Counted from the first letter of the stretch, positions 27,279 through 36,952 are shown. The stretch is 64,000 bases of DNA from Planctomycetota bacterium (GCA_018242605.1 JAFEBP010000014.1:124001-188000), one strand, 5' to 3'. A program made the numbers and translations. Notes: generated by a model not told the origin, from the letters alone.

Positions 27279-28535
27279 ATGACCAACTTCAACTCCGATA
27301 ATAACACTTCTGAGAATGATGAAAGTGCGGCTGTCCCGCCCGACTCGGGTACCGGAGTTCACGCATCAGACATCGAGGCCCAGGCTCAGGAAGTACTGGC
27401 CGAAGTCCGTCTGGCACTCGCGGAGCTCATCGCCGGGCTCCCCAAGCCGGTCCGGCGTGCAGTGGACCTGGAACTCACCTTGGGGCTGGACAAAAAGCTC
27501 GCGTGGCAGCTCTTCCGCGTAGCCCATGCGCCCCACCCGTACGCCGAGGTGCAGAATCTCCCCGCGCCCTCTTCCATCCGTCGATTGCTCGACGCGGCCC
27601 GCAAACGCCGCGTGTCGGAGCACGTCGTGGCGAGACTGGGCGCCGCGTTCCAGCAGTTCGATTCGTTCGAGAGCGTGCATGCGCGCGATCGCGAGTCGTT
27701 GCTCTCCATGCTGAGCGGGTTGGGCGTCGGCACCGATGAGCAGTTCGAGCTAAAGGTGCGCAAGTCATACTTCCGGGCGGCGGCCCACATCTGGGGCTTG
27801 CACTGCCGGCTGGCGGTGCGCACCGCGATCGTTCACGCCAAGGAAGGGCCCGCATTCATCGAGGACACCGCGGTGATCCAGGCGGCGATCGGGCTGGAGC
27901 GGGTCCGCGTGAACCAGGCGACCGAGTTCATGATGGCGACGCGCACCGTGACCGAAGCCCAGCCGGCGGGCCAGGCCCCTGCGTCGCCGGTCCGCCACCC
28001 CACCGAACTGCTCACGGAGTTCTGCACCGGCCCGTTGCCGAGACTCTCGGCGTCTCCGCAGGGCCAGGCGCTCGGTGAAATCAAGCTCAGCCTGCCGCCG
28101 GGGCGGTCCGGCGCGGTCACGCTGTATTCGCTGCAACTGCACGAGTATGTCGCCACCGCACGCCAGCCCAGTTATTTCGGTCGCACGCTGGTGACCATAC
28201 CCACCGAAGCGATGGTGTGGGAGCTGCTGGTGCCCCATGGCTGGACCGTCCCCACCACGGCGCGGGCGAACATGTACGGCAATCGCGCCCACCCCGAAGG
28301 CGTGTTCTCCGAGCAGGCCGGCGACCTGATGCCCCAGCGCGAGACGGTGGAGTACCTGGGCGTGCTTGACCGCGTCCCGGCGTTGGACGGCTCGCCCCGC
28401 CACAGCGAGGTCGTCACGCACGCGCTCAAGAAGCTCGGTTGGCTGGGCACCCGGTTTGATGTGTACCGGGCGCGCGTGCAGTACCCGGTGATGCACACGC
28501 TGCTGAGCGTGCGTGCGGACGCGCCGCGGCAGTGA
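27279..28535 (+). CDS. Putative regulator, paralogue of the gene at 38674-39864
   Basis: This 418-residue protein has no signal peptide and is probably cytoplasmic. Residues ~55-100 form a helical segment with an HTH look (LELTLGLDKKLAWQLFRVAH). It lines up with LAQRLGLSRVTVSNLLGSLD in the minus-strand gene at 38674-39864, and the next stretch PSSIRRLLDAARKRRV matches PESLRAVVAAAEALGV there. Both also share a C-terminal pattern (YLGVLDRV...LG...FDVYRARVQYPV and YTGIIDRV...LG...FRVFRLKLAYPV). A large middle region is unassigned. The function is not established; DNA binding is inference. The ATG at 27279 is preferred over the in-frame GTG at 27264. Confidence 0.6.
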   Translation: MTNFNSDNNTSENDESAAVPPDSGTGVHASDIEAQAQEVLAEVRLALAELIAGLPKPVRRAVDLELTLGLDKKLAWQLFRVAHAPHPYAEVQNLPAPSSIRRLLDAARKRRVSEHVVARLGAAFQQFDSFESVHARDRESLLSMLSGLGVGTDEQFELKVRKSYFRAAAHIWGLHCRLAVRTAIVHAKEGPAFIEDTAVIQAAIGLERVRVNQATEFMMATRTVTEAQPAGQAPASPVRHPTELLTEFCTGPLPRLSASPQGQALGEIKLSLPPGRSGAVTLYSLQLHEYVATARQPSYFGRTLVTIPTEAMVWELLVPHGWTVPTTARANMYGNRAHPEGVFSEQAGDLMPQRETVEYLGVLDRVPALDGSPRHSEVVTHALKKLGWLGTRFDVYRARVQYPVMHTLLSVRADAPRQ

Positions 28536-28544
28536 AATCCCCGC

Positions 28545-29357
28545 TCACGCCCTCCCGGTCACCACCACGATCCAATCCTCTCCGAGCTGCTCGGGCGACT
28601 CGACCGGCGCTGGGGTCTGGCCGGGCGCGATGTTGACATCCGTGTACACATCCGTGCTCGTGAAGCCCACCTCCATCATGGCCTCGCGCAGCTCGGCGAT
28701 GCTCCACAGCCGCCAGCGGTAGGTGAACGCGTTGGGATACTCGGCGACGATCTCGCCCGCGGACTCAACACGGAACGAGATGGAGTTCTCCACGATCCCC
28801 GTGAGCGGGTCCGCGGCGTCGTGCGACCAGTGATAATGGATGATCTCCCCGCCGCGGGAGGGGTGCCGGCGGGTGAGCGAGCCCTTCTTGAACGCCCCCG
28901 CGCCGCCGTAGGTGTCGCACGCGAAGATGCCCCCGCCGAATCCGCAGTTGCCGCGCCGCAGACGGTCCAGGCACGCCGCGAGATAGGCCACGAGCGTGGT
29001 GCGATCGTGGATGTACCCGATGGAGAAATTGCCGACGAAGATCACATCCGCTGCGTCCGCGGGCGCGTCCGCACCCGTGGCGTCGGCCGCAACGAGCTGG
29101 AGTCGACCTTCAACGCCATCGGCCCCGGCCTGCTCGGTCGCGCGCTGCAGCGCGGTAGGGTCCAGGTCAATGCCGATGGCCCGCGATTCATCGCCGCGGC
29201 TCTTGCCTTCCGCCGCCCACCGCCGTCCGATCGCTGCCGACCCGCAGAAGTCTTCGCGCAGCACCAGCGGCTGCGCACCGTGCGCGGCGTACAGAAACGC
29301 CACCACGTGGCGCGGCGATTGGACGCACAGTTCGTAGCACTCCAGCGGGGTGAGCAT
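28545..29357 (-). CDS. SAM-dependent methyltransferase (class I)
   Basis: This 270-residue protein has a Rossmann-type methyltransferase core: LVLREDFCGSAAIGRRWA (motif I region), AIGIDLDPTALQRA with the acidic end of strand 2, then VIFVGNFSIGYIHDRTTL and a late FRVESAGEIVAEYPNAFTYRWRLWS. I see no marker that fixes the substrate; small-molecule or protein targets are both open. The ATG at 29357 is used because the upstream extension is the Arg-rich shadow of the neighbouring dockerin gene. It begins 23 bases after that gene's stop on the same strand and may be cotranscribed with it. It faces the regulator-like gene at 27279 convergently. Confidence 0.85.
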   Translation of the reverse strand: MLTPLECYELCVQSPRHVVAFLYAAHGAQPLVLREDFCGSAAIGRRWAAEGKSRGDESRAIGIDLDPTALQRATEQAGADGVEGRLQLVAADATGADAPADAADVIFVGNFSIGYIHDRTTLVAYLAACLDRLRRGNCGFGGGIFACDTYGGAGAFKKGSLTRRHPSRGGEIIHYHWSHDAADPLTGIVENSISFRVESAGEIVAEYPNAFTYRWRLWSIAELREAMMEVGFTSTDVYTDVNIAPGQTPAPVESPEQLGEDWIVVVTGRA

Positions 29358-29380
29358 GCGGTGCGGCAGAGTATCCGCGG

Positions 29381-31363
29381 CTAGCAGCCGCCGTTCTCCC
29401 ACGCCGCGAAGAACGTGGAGACGTCCACGCCGTCCACGCCGCCGTCGAGGTTCACGTCGGCCGATGCATCGCCATTCTCCCACGAGGCGAAGAAGTCGCT
29501 GACGTCGCCGCCATCTATGCCGCCGTCCTGGTTGAAGTCCGCCGGGCAGAACGGGGGCGAGAACTCGACGAAAACGCTGCCGGGGCCGTAGACGACGCTC
29601 GCGTTCTCCGGGATGTCGAGCGTGGAGAACTCGCCGATGATCGACGCGGCGTGCAGTACTTCAAACTGGAGCCCTTCGGGCGCGTAGCTGTTGATCAGGC
29701 GAACCCGCAGCGTGCCGCTGAGGGTGGCGGTTCCCTCGATGGTCAACCGGTCGTATTGGGATCCGGGCAGCTCGCCGCCGATCTCGATGTCCAACGCCGC
29801 GTTCTCGCCCTGGGTGTATCCGGCGTTCCCGACGACGTCTGCAACGGTGATCATTCCCGGCGACTGACCGGGCGCGATGGTGCCGCCCTGGTTGTTGAGA
29901 TAGCCACGCACCTGGCCCGAGCCCTCGAGCCGCCCGCCGGCCAGCACCATCGGGTATTCTGCGTAGCGACCGCCGATCGTGCCGCCGTTCAGGATCGTCC
30001 GGCCCGATTGCTGCACGAAGTTGGTGACGTACAGGTCTCCGGCCGACGCTTCCACCACGCCCTGATTCACGAACGGCAGATCAATCTGTGTGATCCCGCC
30101 GTCGTACTTCCCGAACCGTCCCAGGTTCGTGAAATTGCCTTGCGAGAAGGCCGCGCCGCCGAGGGAGCCGGTGCTCAGGCAGGCGAAGACGCCGTCAGCT
30201 TCATTGGTAATCGTCGCGGCGGCCGACATGCCGATGTTCCCCGCGAGCCACGAGAGCGCGCCGGAGTTGCTGACCGTGCCCTGGTAGGCGACGACATCGG
30301 ACTCGATCCTGGCGGCGCAGCCGGAGGCGATCCGGGTGAGACCGGCGCCGTTGAATGTGGGGGGCAGTGAGTACGAATCGGTGACTACCAGTGTCCCCGC
30401 GCCGGTGCGGGTTCCCGGCCCGCTCAGACGGCGCACCGTGGCCGTCGCGTTCGGGACCACGTCGATCGCCCCGGGCACCTGCATCTCACCGTCGCCGCCG
30501 ACGGCAACGTTGCCGAGCTGCGCCGTTGAAGCGATCGCGAACACGCATCCGGCATCAACCGTCACCGCCCCGTTGAGCAGCGCGGGGCCGAAAAGTTCCA
30601 GCGTGCCCGTCTGCACCCGCACCACGCCGTTATTGACGAAGTCCACGCCGATGCGCGTGACGCCCGACCCGCCGTTCTTGTGGAACAGGCCGGCGTTGAG
30701 GAAGTGCCCCGCCGCGATGATGCCGCGGATCTCTCCGTTGCCCTGCGCCAGAAACGTCGCGCCGGAGCGGTTGCGCACGTAGCCGCCGGGGAAGTTCTCT
30801 GAGTTGGACGAGTCGATGTAGAACGTTTGATCTCCGCGCCAGAGCACGGAGGCCTGGTTCCGCAGGTCGCCGGAAACGATCACGGTCGAGTCCGGGTCCA
30901 CGAACATCGCGGACTCCACCTCGTGGTACCCGATGTCGAACGCGGCCGAAGCGCCCGTGGGCACCGTGACGGTGCCCGCGTAGGTGTGCGTGCCGTGGCG
31001 GAACGTTCCGCGTGCGAGCACCGGGCCGCCGTAGAACGCGAAGTCCGAGGCGTCGGCGTTGTGCCGGACCGTGAAGGCCGACGTGGTGATCAGGCTCCGG
31101 ACCGGGTCGGCGTAGTCGAGCGTGACGCCCGCCATGGAGATGAAGACGTCATCGGCCGCGCCGGGCTCGCGCGGGCACGAGTGGCACGTCTCGGAGACGA
31201 AGGTGCCCGAATCCCAGTTGTTGAAACAAAAGCAAGACACTGGCGGCACGAAGTTGGAGCAGCTCCCATGCCAGTTGAGCGTGCCGCACGAGTTGTCGAA
31301 CGAAATGGTTTGAGCGGACGCGGTCAACGCGCACGCCGCCACGAGCAATCCCACGAGTTTCAT
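29381..31363 (-). CDS. Secreted autotransporter-passenger-like GC-type dockerin protein
   Basis: A GGAGG site precedes MKLVGLLVAACALTASAQ. The 660-residue protein is a long beta-strand-rich chain with repeats such as TFNGAGLTRIASG, GNFTNLGRFGKYDGG and FVNQGVVEASAGDLYVTN, the style of beta-helical passenger domains. Residues ~500-590 match the conserved end segment of such proteins (GGTIAPGQSPGMITVADVVG, LDIEIGGELPGSQYDRLTIE, GTLRVRLINSYAPEGLQFEV). Early Cys residues (CGTLNWHGSCSNFVPPVSCFC) may form disulphides. Two dockerin repeats end AAWENGGC. No beta-barrel is present, so anchoring probably depends on the dockerin end. Confidence 0.8.
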   Translation of the reverse strand: MKLVGLLVAACALTASAQTISFDNSCGTLNWHGSCSNFVPPVSCFCFNNWDSGTFVSETCHSCPREPGAADDVFISMAGVTLDYADPVRSLITTSAFTVRHNADASDFAFYGGPVLARGTFRHGTHTYAGTVTVPTGASAAFDIGYHEVESAMFVDPDSTVIVSGDLRNQASVLWRGDQTFYIDSSNSENFPGGYVRNRSGATFLAQGNGEIRGIIAAGHFLNAGLFHKNGGSGVTRIGVDFVNNGVVRVQTGTLELFGPALLNGAVTVDAGCVFAIASTAQLGNVAVGGDGEMQVPGAIDVVPNATATVRRLSGPGTRTGAGTLVVTDSYSLPPTFNGAGLTRIASGCAARIESDVVAYQGTVSNSGALSWLAGNIGMSAAATITNEADGVFACLSTGSLGGAAFSQGNFTNLGRFGKYDGGITQIDLPFVNQGVVEASAGDLYVTNFVQQSGRTILNGGTIGGRYAEYPMVLAGGRLEGSGQVRGYLNNQGGTIAPGQSPGMITVADVVGNAGYTQGENAALDIEIGGELPGSQYDRLTIEGTATLSGTLRVRLINSYAPEGLQFEVLHAASIIGEFSTLDIPENASVVYGPGSVFVEFSPPFCPADFNQDGGIDGGDVSDFFASWENGDASADVNLDGGVDGVDVSTFFAAWENGGC

Positions 31364-31523
31364 CGAAGCCTCCGGATAGGTGATGTTCCCTAATGTACCG
31401 AGAACTACCGGTGCATTCAATGAATTTCGCGGGCGAGGCGGCGGATTGCGCCACCCTTGGCCTGGAGGCTTGAACAGGGCTGTTTTATCGCTCTGTATGA
31501 CGCGCAAAGAAGCGAGATGCGCC

Positions 31524-33284
31524 TCACGCGCCGTGCGTCTGCACGCACCGGTCGATACGCCGCAGGCTGCTGGCCTTGCCGAGCACCGCCATCGTCTCTC
31601 CCAGCCCGGGGCTGACGCCCGCGCCGGTGAGCGCGACGCGCAGGGGCTGGGCGATGCCGCCGGGGTTGGGCATGCCTTTCTCCTTGGCGAAGGCGTCGAT
31701 CGCCGCGGTGATCGCCTCGGGGGTCCAGGGCTCCACCGTGTCCAGCCGCCCGCGGAACTCAACGAGCAGCTTCATGCCCGCGCGGTCCGCGCTCAGCAGG
31801 TTCTTCTCCACCGCCGCGGCGTCGAAGGTGTACTCGTCATCGCCCGCCAGCGCGAACGCCGCGGGGCGCAGCGCATCGCGGAGCGTCTTGGCCCGGGGCT
31901 TGAGCGCGCCGGCCAGGATCGTCAGTTGCTCGGCCGACAGCCTCGACGCCTTGGCGTGTATCTCGGGCTCAAACTCCGCGAGCCATTCCATCCACCGGCG
32001 GGCGAACTCCGCGGCGGTCAGCGCGCCGATCGCCTCGGCGTTGAAGGAGAGCAGCTTGTTGCGGTCGAACTTCGCGTTGGCCTTGCCGATGCGGGCCAGG
32101 TCGAAGTGATCGGCGATGAACGCCGCGTCGAACTTCTCCAGGTCCTTGCCGTCCTGGGTCTTGAGGCCCGGGTTCCATCCCAGCAGCGCGAGGAAGTTCA
32201 CGATCGCCCCGGGCAGGTAGCCGTTGCCGCGGAAGTCGCTCACCTCGATCTCCGGCAGGGCGATCTTGAGGTGCCGGGCGATCCGCTCGGCGGTGTCCAG
32301 GGCGTCGTTGTCCGCCGCGATGAAGCCGGTGAGGGCCGCTTCGTCGATTCCCAGAGTCATCGCGAGTGACGCGGGGGTGAGCGAGGGGTCCTTCTGCATG
32401 GCGGCCTTCAGCGATGCGCGGGCGATCTTGGCCTTGTCGCGCTTGCTCATCTTGCTGCCGTCCATGTTGAAGATGAGCGGCATGTGCCCGTACAGGGGCG
32501 TGCGGAAGGGGGCGCCCGTGTCGGTGCGGCGCAGGGCCTTCTGCATCGCCACGTGGCGGGGCGTGTTGGCCAGGTGCTCCTGCGCGCGGAGCACGTGCGT
32601 CACGCCCATGAGCTCGTCGTCGATCACCACCGCGAAGTGGTAGGTGGGCATGCCGTCGGCCTTGCGGATGACAAAGTCGTCCAGTTCGCCCGGCGCGATC
32701 TTGACGTCGCCGAGCACCTGGTCGGGCACAACGATCTGCTCGTGGGGCGCGAGGAAGCGCACCACGTGCGCGTCGCCGCGGCAGGCCTGCTGCCAGCGGT
32801 CCTCGTTGAACACGCCCGGCTGCACGTCGGCGGGCCGCTCGTAGCGATACGTCTTCTTGGCCGCCGTCGCGGCCTTTCGCTTCACTTCCAGGTCGTCGCC
32901 CGTTTCGAACGCGGGGTACGCGCGCCCGGCGCGCACGAGCGATTCGATGTACTGGTTGTAGAGCGCGAGCCGCTGGGCCTGGAAGAACGGCCCGACGTGC
33001 CTGGGGTCACCGCCGATGGGTCGCTGCCCGCCCAGGTGGCGCAGCACGGGCCCCTCGTCCCATTCGATGCCCAGCCACGCCAGGTCTTCCATGATGCCCC
33101 GCGCCGATTCCTCGCTGCTGCGGGCCAGGTCGGTGTCCTCGATGCGCAGGATGAACTTGCCGCCGGTGCGCTTGGCGAAGGCCCAGCAGAAGAGCGCGGT
33201 GCGGGCGCCGCCGATGTGCAGGTGCCCAGTGGGCGAAGGGGCGAAGCGTGTGACCGTGAGGCCGGAATGTGTGGAGTCGTTCAC
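31524..33284 (-). CDS. gltX: Glutamyl-tRNA synthetase with a central insertion
   Basis: Class I synthetase signatures are clear: FAPSPTGHLHIGGARTAL (HIGH-type, ~15-30) and GSKMSKRDK (~265). The protein charges tRNA-Glu, or tRNA-Glu and tRNA-Gln in bacteria lacking GlnRS. At 586 residues it is about 100 longer than typical GltX. Much of the excess is a ~65-residue helical insertion between KMSKR and the DFRGNGYLPGAIVNFLALLG motif, which normally follows closely. The C-terminal anticodon-binding part is intact. It lies 128 bases downstream of aspS on the same strand. Confidence 0.93.
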   Translation of the reverse strand: MNDSTHSGLTVTRFAPSPTGHLHIGGARTALFCWAFAKRTGGKFILRIEDTDLARSSEESARGIMEDLAWLGIEWDEGPVLRHLGGQRPIGGDPRHVGPFFQAQRLALYNQYIESLVRAGRAYPAFETGDDLEVKRKAATAAKKTYRYERPADVQPGVFNEDRWQQACRGDAHVVRFLAPHEQIVVPDQVLGDVKIAPGELDDFVIRKADGMPTYHFAVVIDDELMGVTHVLRAQEHLANTPRHVAMQKALRRTDTGAPFRTPLYGHMPLIFNMDGSKMSKRDKAKIARASLKAAMQKDPSLTPASLAMTLGIDEAALTGFIAADNDALDTAERIARHLKIALPEIEVSDFRGNGYLPGAIVNFLALLGWNPGLKTQDGKDLEKFDAAFIADHFDLARIGKANAKFDRNKLLSFNAEAIGALTAAEFARRWMEWLAEFEPEIHAKASRLSAEQLTILAGALKPRAKTLRDALRPAAFALAGDDEYTFDAAAVEKNLLSADRAGMKLLVEFRGRLDTVEPWTPEAITAAIDAFAKEKGMPNPGGIAQPLRVALTGAGVSPGLGETMAVLGKASSLRRIDRCVQTHGA

Positions 33285-33412
33285 GAGTGTGTCCGTGGGA
33301 GGAAGATCGATGGTATTTCACGCAAGTCCCGCGGGCGCGGGCGGTCACCCCGCGGCCGCTCGCCCGGTGGCGGTGCGGCTGCGAAGCACGGGCCGTGGAG
33401 CGACGGAGCGTT

Positions 33413-35257
33413 TCAGCCCGCCGCGGGAGCGATGGACTGGATGTGCACGTCCCGCAACTGGTTGGCGGGCACGGGCGAGGGGGCCTTGGTGAGCAGGTCG
33501 GCGCCGGTCTGGGTCTTGGGGAAGGCGATGACGTCGCGGATGTTGTCGGTGCCCAGGAAGTTCATGACCAGCCGGTCCAGGCCGAAGGCGATGCCCGCGT
33601 GCGGGGGCGCGCCGTAGGAGAGGGCCTCGAGCAGGAACGAGAACTTCTCCTTGGCCTGCTCGGGCGTCATGCCCAGCAGCTTGAAGACCTTGCTCTGCAC
33701 CGCGCGGTCGTGGATGCGGACGCTGCCGCCCGCGATCTCCTGGCCGTTGAGCACGATGTCGTAGCCGGCGGAGACGATCCCCTCGATGATCACTTCGTCC
33801 TCGGTGTCGGCATCGAGGAAGGCCTGCATCTGGTCGTCGCGCGGGCTGGTGAAGGGGTGGTGCATCGCGACCCACTTGCCGGTGTCCTTGTTGCGTTCGA
33901 ACATCGGGAAGTCCACGACCCACAGGAAGTTCCAGGGGCCCCCCTCGGCGCCGGGCTTGGGAACGATGCCCATGTCGCGGGCGACCTTCTGGCGGAGTTC
34001 GCCCATGGCCTTGGTCGCCACCGAGTAGGTGTCGGCGATGAACAGCACCGTGTCACCGGGCTTGAGGGACAACGCGGCGAACAGATCGGCCTTGACCACT
34101 TCCAGGTGCTTGGCGATGCCGGTCTCGAACGCTCCCGCGGCGTTCACCTTCACGACGGCGACGCCGCCCGCGCCGAAGCCGCCGACGAAGGGCGTATACC
34201 CGTCGGTCATCTTGCGCGAGAGCTTCTCCGCCCCGCCGGGAACGACCATGGCCTTGACGACGCCCCGCTTGCTGTTGAACCGGGGGCGGTCCTGGCCCTT
34301 CTCCAGCGTTTCCTTGAAGAAGGTGATCTCGGTCTTGGCGGCGATCTCGGAGATGTCCTTGATCTTGAGGCCGTAGCGGGTGTCGGGCCGGTCGATGCCG
34401 TAGTCCTCCATCGCCTCGCGGTACGTCATGCGCTGGATCGGCGGCACGGTGTACCCGGTCATCTCGCCCCACAGGCGGCGGACGAACCCCTCCATCATCT
34501 CCATCACCTGGTCGCGCCGCACGAACGACATCTCCAGGTCGATCTGCGTGAACTCGGCCTGGCGGTCGGCGCGGGGGTCCTCGTCGCGGAAGCAGCGGCA
34601 GATCTGCATGTAGCGGTCGCAGCCGCTCACCATCAGGATCTGCTTGAACAACTGGGGCGACTGCGGTAGCGCGTAGAACGTGCCCGGCACGTGCCGGCTG
34701 GGCACGATGAACTCTCGAGCGCCCTCGGGCGTGCTCTTGTACAGGATCGGCGTCTCGATCTCCAGGAAGCCGTTCTCGTCGAAGTACTTGCGGGTGACCT
34801 GGTACAGCTTGTGCCGCGTGCCCAGCACCTTCTGCATCGCCGGGCGGCGCAGGTCGATGTACCGGTAGCCCATCCGGAACTCTTCGCCGGGCAGCTTGCC
34901 CATGCCGTCGGGCAGGAAGGGCGGGTTGTCCGTCTTGGCGAGCACCTCGAGAGACGTGACCACGATCTCGACCTTGCCGGTGGCGAGCTTGGGGTTCTCG
35001 CCGCCCTCGCGGATGCGGACCTTGCCCTCCACGGCGATCACGTCCTCGTTGCGCAGCTTGCGCGCGGCGTCCATCATCTCCGCGGTGACGCCGTCGCCGG
35101 GATCAAAGACCAGCTGCGTGATGCCGAAGCGGTCGCGCAGGTCGATGAAGGCCAGGCCGCCGTGGTCGCGGTAGGAGTTGACCCAGCCGTTGAGGCGGAC
35201 GGTGGCGCCGACATTGGAATCGCGGAGTTGGCCGCAGGTGTGCGTGCGGATGAGCAT
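33413..35257 (-). CDS. aspS: Aspartyl-tRNA synthetase
   Basis: This is a class II synthetase of 614 residues, the bacterial AspRS size. Order: N-terminal OB fold anticodon-binding domain (VGATVRLNGWVNSYRDHGGLAF), catalytic motifs (FLEIETPILYKSTPEGAREF; CFRDEDPRADRQAEFTQIDL as motif 2; GIAFGLDRLVMNFL as motif 3), and the bacterial GAD insertion around 290-415. It charges tRNA-Asp, or also tRNA-Asn in non-discriminating lineages. The ATG at 35257 has AAGGAACC upstream. A divergent dockerin gene starts 196 bases away. Confidence 0.95.
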   Translation of the reverse strand: MLIRTHTCGQLRDSNVGATVRLNGWVNSYRDHGGLAFIDLRDRFGITQLVFDPGDGVTAEMMDAARKLRNEDVIAVEGKVRIREGGENPKLATGKVEIVVTSLEVLAKTDNPPFLPDGMGKLPGEEFRMGYRYIDLRRPAMQKVLGTRHKLYQVTRKYFDENGFLEIETPILYKSTPEGAREFIVPSRHVPGTFYALPQSPQLFKQILMVSGCDRYMQICRCFRDEDPRADRQAEFTQIDLEMSFVRRDQVMEMMEGFVRRLWGEMTGYTVPPIQRMTYREAMEDYGIDRPDTRYGLKIKDISEIAAKTEITFFKETLEKGQDRPRFNSKRGVVKAMVVPGGAEKLSRKMTDGYTPFVGGFGAGGVAVVKVNAAGAFETGIAKHLEVVKADLFAALSLKPGDTVLFIADTYSVATKAMGELRQKVARDMGIVPKPGAEGGPWNFLWVVDFPMFERNKDTGKWVAMHHPFTSPRDDQMQAFLDADTEDEVIIEGIVSAGYDIVLNGQEIAGGSVRIHDRAVQSKVFKLLGMTPEQAKEKFSFLLEALSYGAPPHAGIAFGLDRLVMNFLGTDNIRDVIAFPKTQTGADLLTKAPSPVPANQLRDVHIQSIAPAAG

Positions 35258-35394
35258 GGAGGTTCCTTGGGTTGTTTCGAAGGGGGCAAGTATAGGGATA
35301 AGCCTTCGCCCACCGGGCTTTGGGGCCATGAAGTCGTGCGCGCCGCTCCAGCGAATCGTGAAACGCTTTCATGGGGCCCCGCCGCCGGAATTGC

Positions 35395-35422
35395 TTGACT
35401 TGTCCGCCGTTTTCGGTAGGCT
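35395..35422 (+). promoter_or_regulatory. Possible sigma-70-type promoter of the 35454 gene
   Basis: TTGACT at 35395-35400 and TAGGCT at 35417-35422 are separated by 16 bases, about 30 bases before the ATG at 35454. The -35 hexamer is close to consensus and the -10 match is weak. Confidence 0.3.
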
Positions 35423-35453
35423 ACGAAAGACCGCACCTTCCGGGAGTCTTCCG

Positions 35454-36839
35454 ATGCGCCGCGATTGCTTTGTGTTGGGTCTGTTCGTCTCCGCCGCGTG
35501 CCACGCCCAGTGCACCCCCACCTATCACGGCGAACTCGGCCTGCCGGGGCTGGGCGACGGGTACGCGGACCCGATGATCGCCTGGAACGACGGCCGCGGC
35601 GAGTCGCTGTACGTCGGCGGTTCCTTCTCGGAGATCGGCGGGGCGTTCATCAACCTGCTCGCGAAGTACAACGCTTCGAACGATACTTGGTCCGCGCTGG
35701 GCAGCGGCCTGAGCACCGGGTTTACCAACGGCTTCCTGGCCTCGATGGTCCCCTGCCGCTTGGGGAGTAGCACCGGCGCCGAGCGACTCATCGTCGCGGG
35801 CCGCTTCACCAGCGCGGGCGGTGTGCCGGGAACGGAGGCGATTGCCGCCTGGACCGGCCAGCGATGGGAAGCGATGGGCCTGACCGTGCCTGCGGGCAAC
35901 GCGATCTGGGACACGGTGGTGGGGGACATCGGTCAGGGGCCGCGCCTGTTTGTCGCCGGCGGCTTCGGCATCCCGTTCGGCGGCATCGCGCAGTTCGACG
36001 GCCAGACGTGGAGCGCGGTGGGAACGGGCGTGGGCATCGCCGGGGCCTTCAGCCCCTACATCGCCGATCTGGAGATCTTCAACGACGGCTCCGGCCCGGC
36101 CCTGTACGCCGTGGGCCGCTTCGATACCATCGACGGTGTGGCGACGCAACTCGCCGCGAAGTTCAGGAACGGTCAGTGGTCCCGCATCGGCCTGGGGATT
36201 TCACGCCTGGGCGATGCGCTCAAGTACCTGGACGCCATGACGACGTACGACGATGGCACGGGCCCGGCCCTGTACGTGGGCGGCACGCAGTTCGGCATCA
36301 ACACTGTCGCAGGATCGACCAATGTCGCCAAGTGGAACGGATCGGCGTGGACGAAGTCGGGGCAGGTGCTGGGCACCGGGCGAGTGTCGGCCCTGCGCGG
36401 TTGGAACGATGGCTCGGGGCCGGCGCTGTACTTCGCCGGCACGGCGTTCCCGGGGATCAACAACTTCGGTAAACTCGTGGCGGGTCAGTGGGTGTCGGTG
36501 GATGGCAGCCTGCGAGATTCATCAACGCCCAACTCGGCCACCAGCGGCAACTGGCCCAGCGCGTTCGGCTTGGCGGAGGCGGGGGGCAATCTGCTGATCG
36601 GGGGCAGTTTCATCACCATCGGCCCGGTGCCCGCACGTGGCTTGGCGACGCTCCAGGCCTGTTGCCCTTGCCCCGCCGATTTCAACCGGGATGGCAGCGT
36701 CGACGGCAGCGATGTCGAGTCTTTCTTTGTCGCCTGGCAGGCCACCGATTCCAGCGGCGATACCGATTGCAGCGGCGGCGTGGACGGGAGCGACGTCGAG
36801 GCGTTTTTCAGGGCTTGGGAAGCCGGGGGATGCGTGTAA
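35454..36839 (+). CDS. Secreted seven-repeat propeller GC-type dockerin protein
   Basis: The signal peptide is MRRDCFVLGLFVSAACHAQ, preceded by CGGGAG. The body has seven repeats of a second propeller subtype, NDGSGPALYxxGxFxxIxG (for example PALYAVGRFDTIDGVATQLA, PALYVGGTQFGINTV), related to but distinct from the GDLIAGG type found elsewhere in this window. No Ig domain is present. The end is two dockerin repeats (DFNRDGSVDGSDVESFF; then DCSGGVDGSDVEAFF lacking one Asp/Asn of the usual loop) and the last residues are GGCV, so one residue follows the Cys. It is transcribed away from aspS. Confidence 0.82.
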   Translation: MRRDCFVLGLFVSAACHAQCTPTYHGELGLPGLGDGYADPMIAWNDGRGESLYVGGSFSEIGGAFINLLAKYNASNDTWSALGSGLSTGFTNGFLASMVPCRLGSSTGAERLIVAGRFTSAGGVPGTEAIAAWTGQRWEAMGLTVPAGNAIWDTVVGDIGQGPRLFVAGGFGIPFGGIAQFDGQTWSAVGTGVGIAGAFSPYIADLEIFNDGSGPALYAVGRFDTIDGVATQLAAKFRNGQWSRIGLGISRLGDALKYLDAMTTYDDGTGPALYVGGTQFGINTVAGSTNVAKWNGSAWTKSGQVLGTGRVSALRGWNDGSGPALYFAGTAFPGINNFGKLVAGQWVSVDGSLRDSSTPNSATSGNWPSAFGLAEAGGNLLIGGSFITIGPVPARGLATLQACCPCPADFNRDGSVDGSDVESFFVAWQATDSSGDTDCSGGVDGSDVEAFFRAWEAGGCV

Positions 36840-36889
36840 TTGGGATTGGAATTTATCCGAACGAGCGGTGGCCCCGAATAGGTGGAAGG

Positions 36890-36903
36890 TGTAAAATTTT
36901 ACA
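36890..36903. promoter_or_regulatory. Palindrome TGTAAAATTTTACA, candidate operator
   Basis: This is a perfect 14-bp palindrome, about 50 bases before the ATG at 36953. The embedded TAAAAT could be the -10 element. A nearly identical palindrome (GTAAATATTTAC) lies upstream of the regulator-like gene that starts at 39864. Sites this A/T-rich are rare in this G+C-rich window. Confidence 0.5.
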
Positions 36904-36952
36904 ACAACTCGGTTTGTTCCGCCCACGCGATCCACACACAGGAGATTTTTCG

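Noticed and set aside
29358..29483. N-terminal extension of the methyltransferase
   Set aside because: It is an Arg-rich shadow of the upstream dockerin end and has no signal or domain character.
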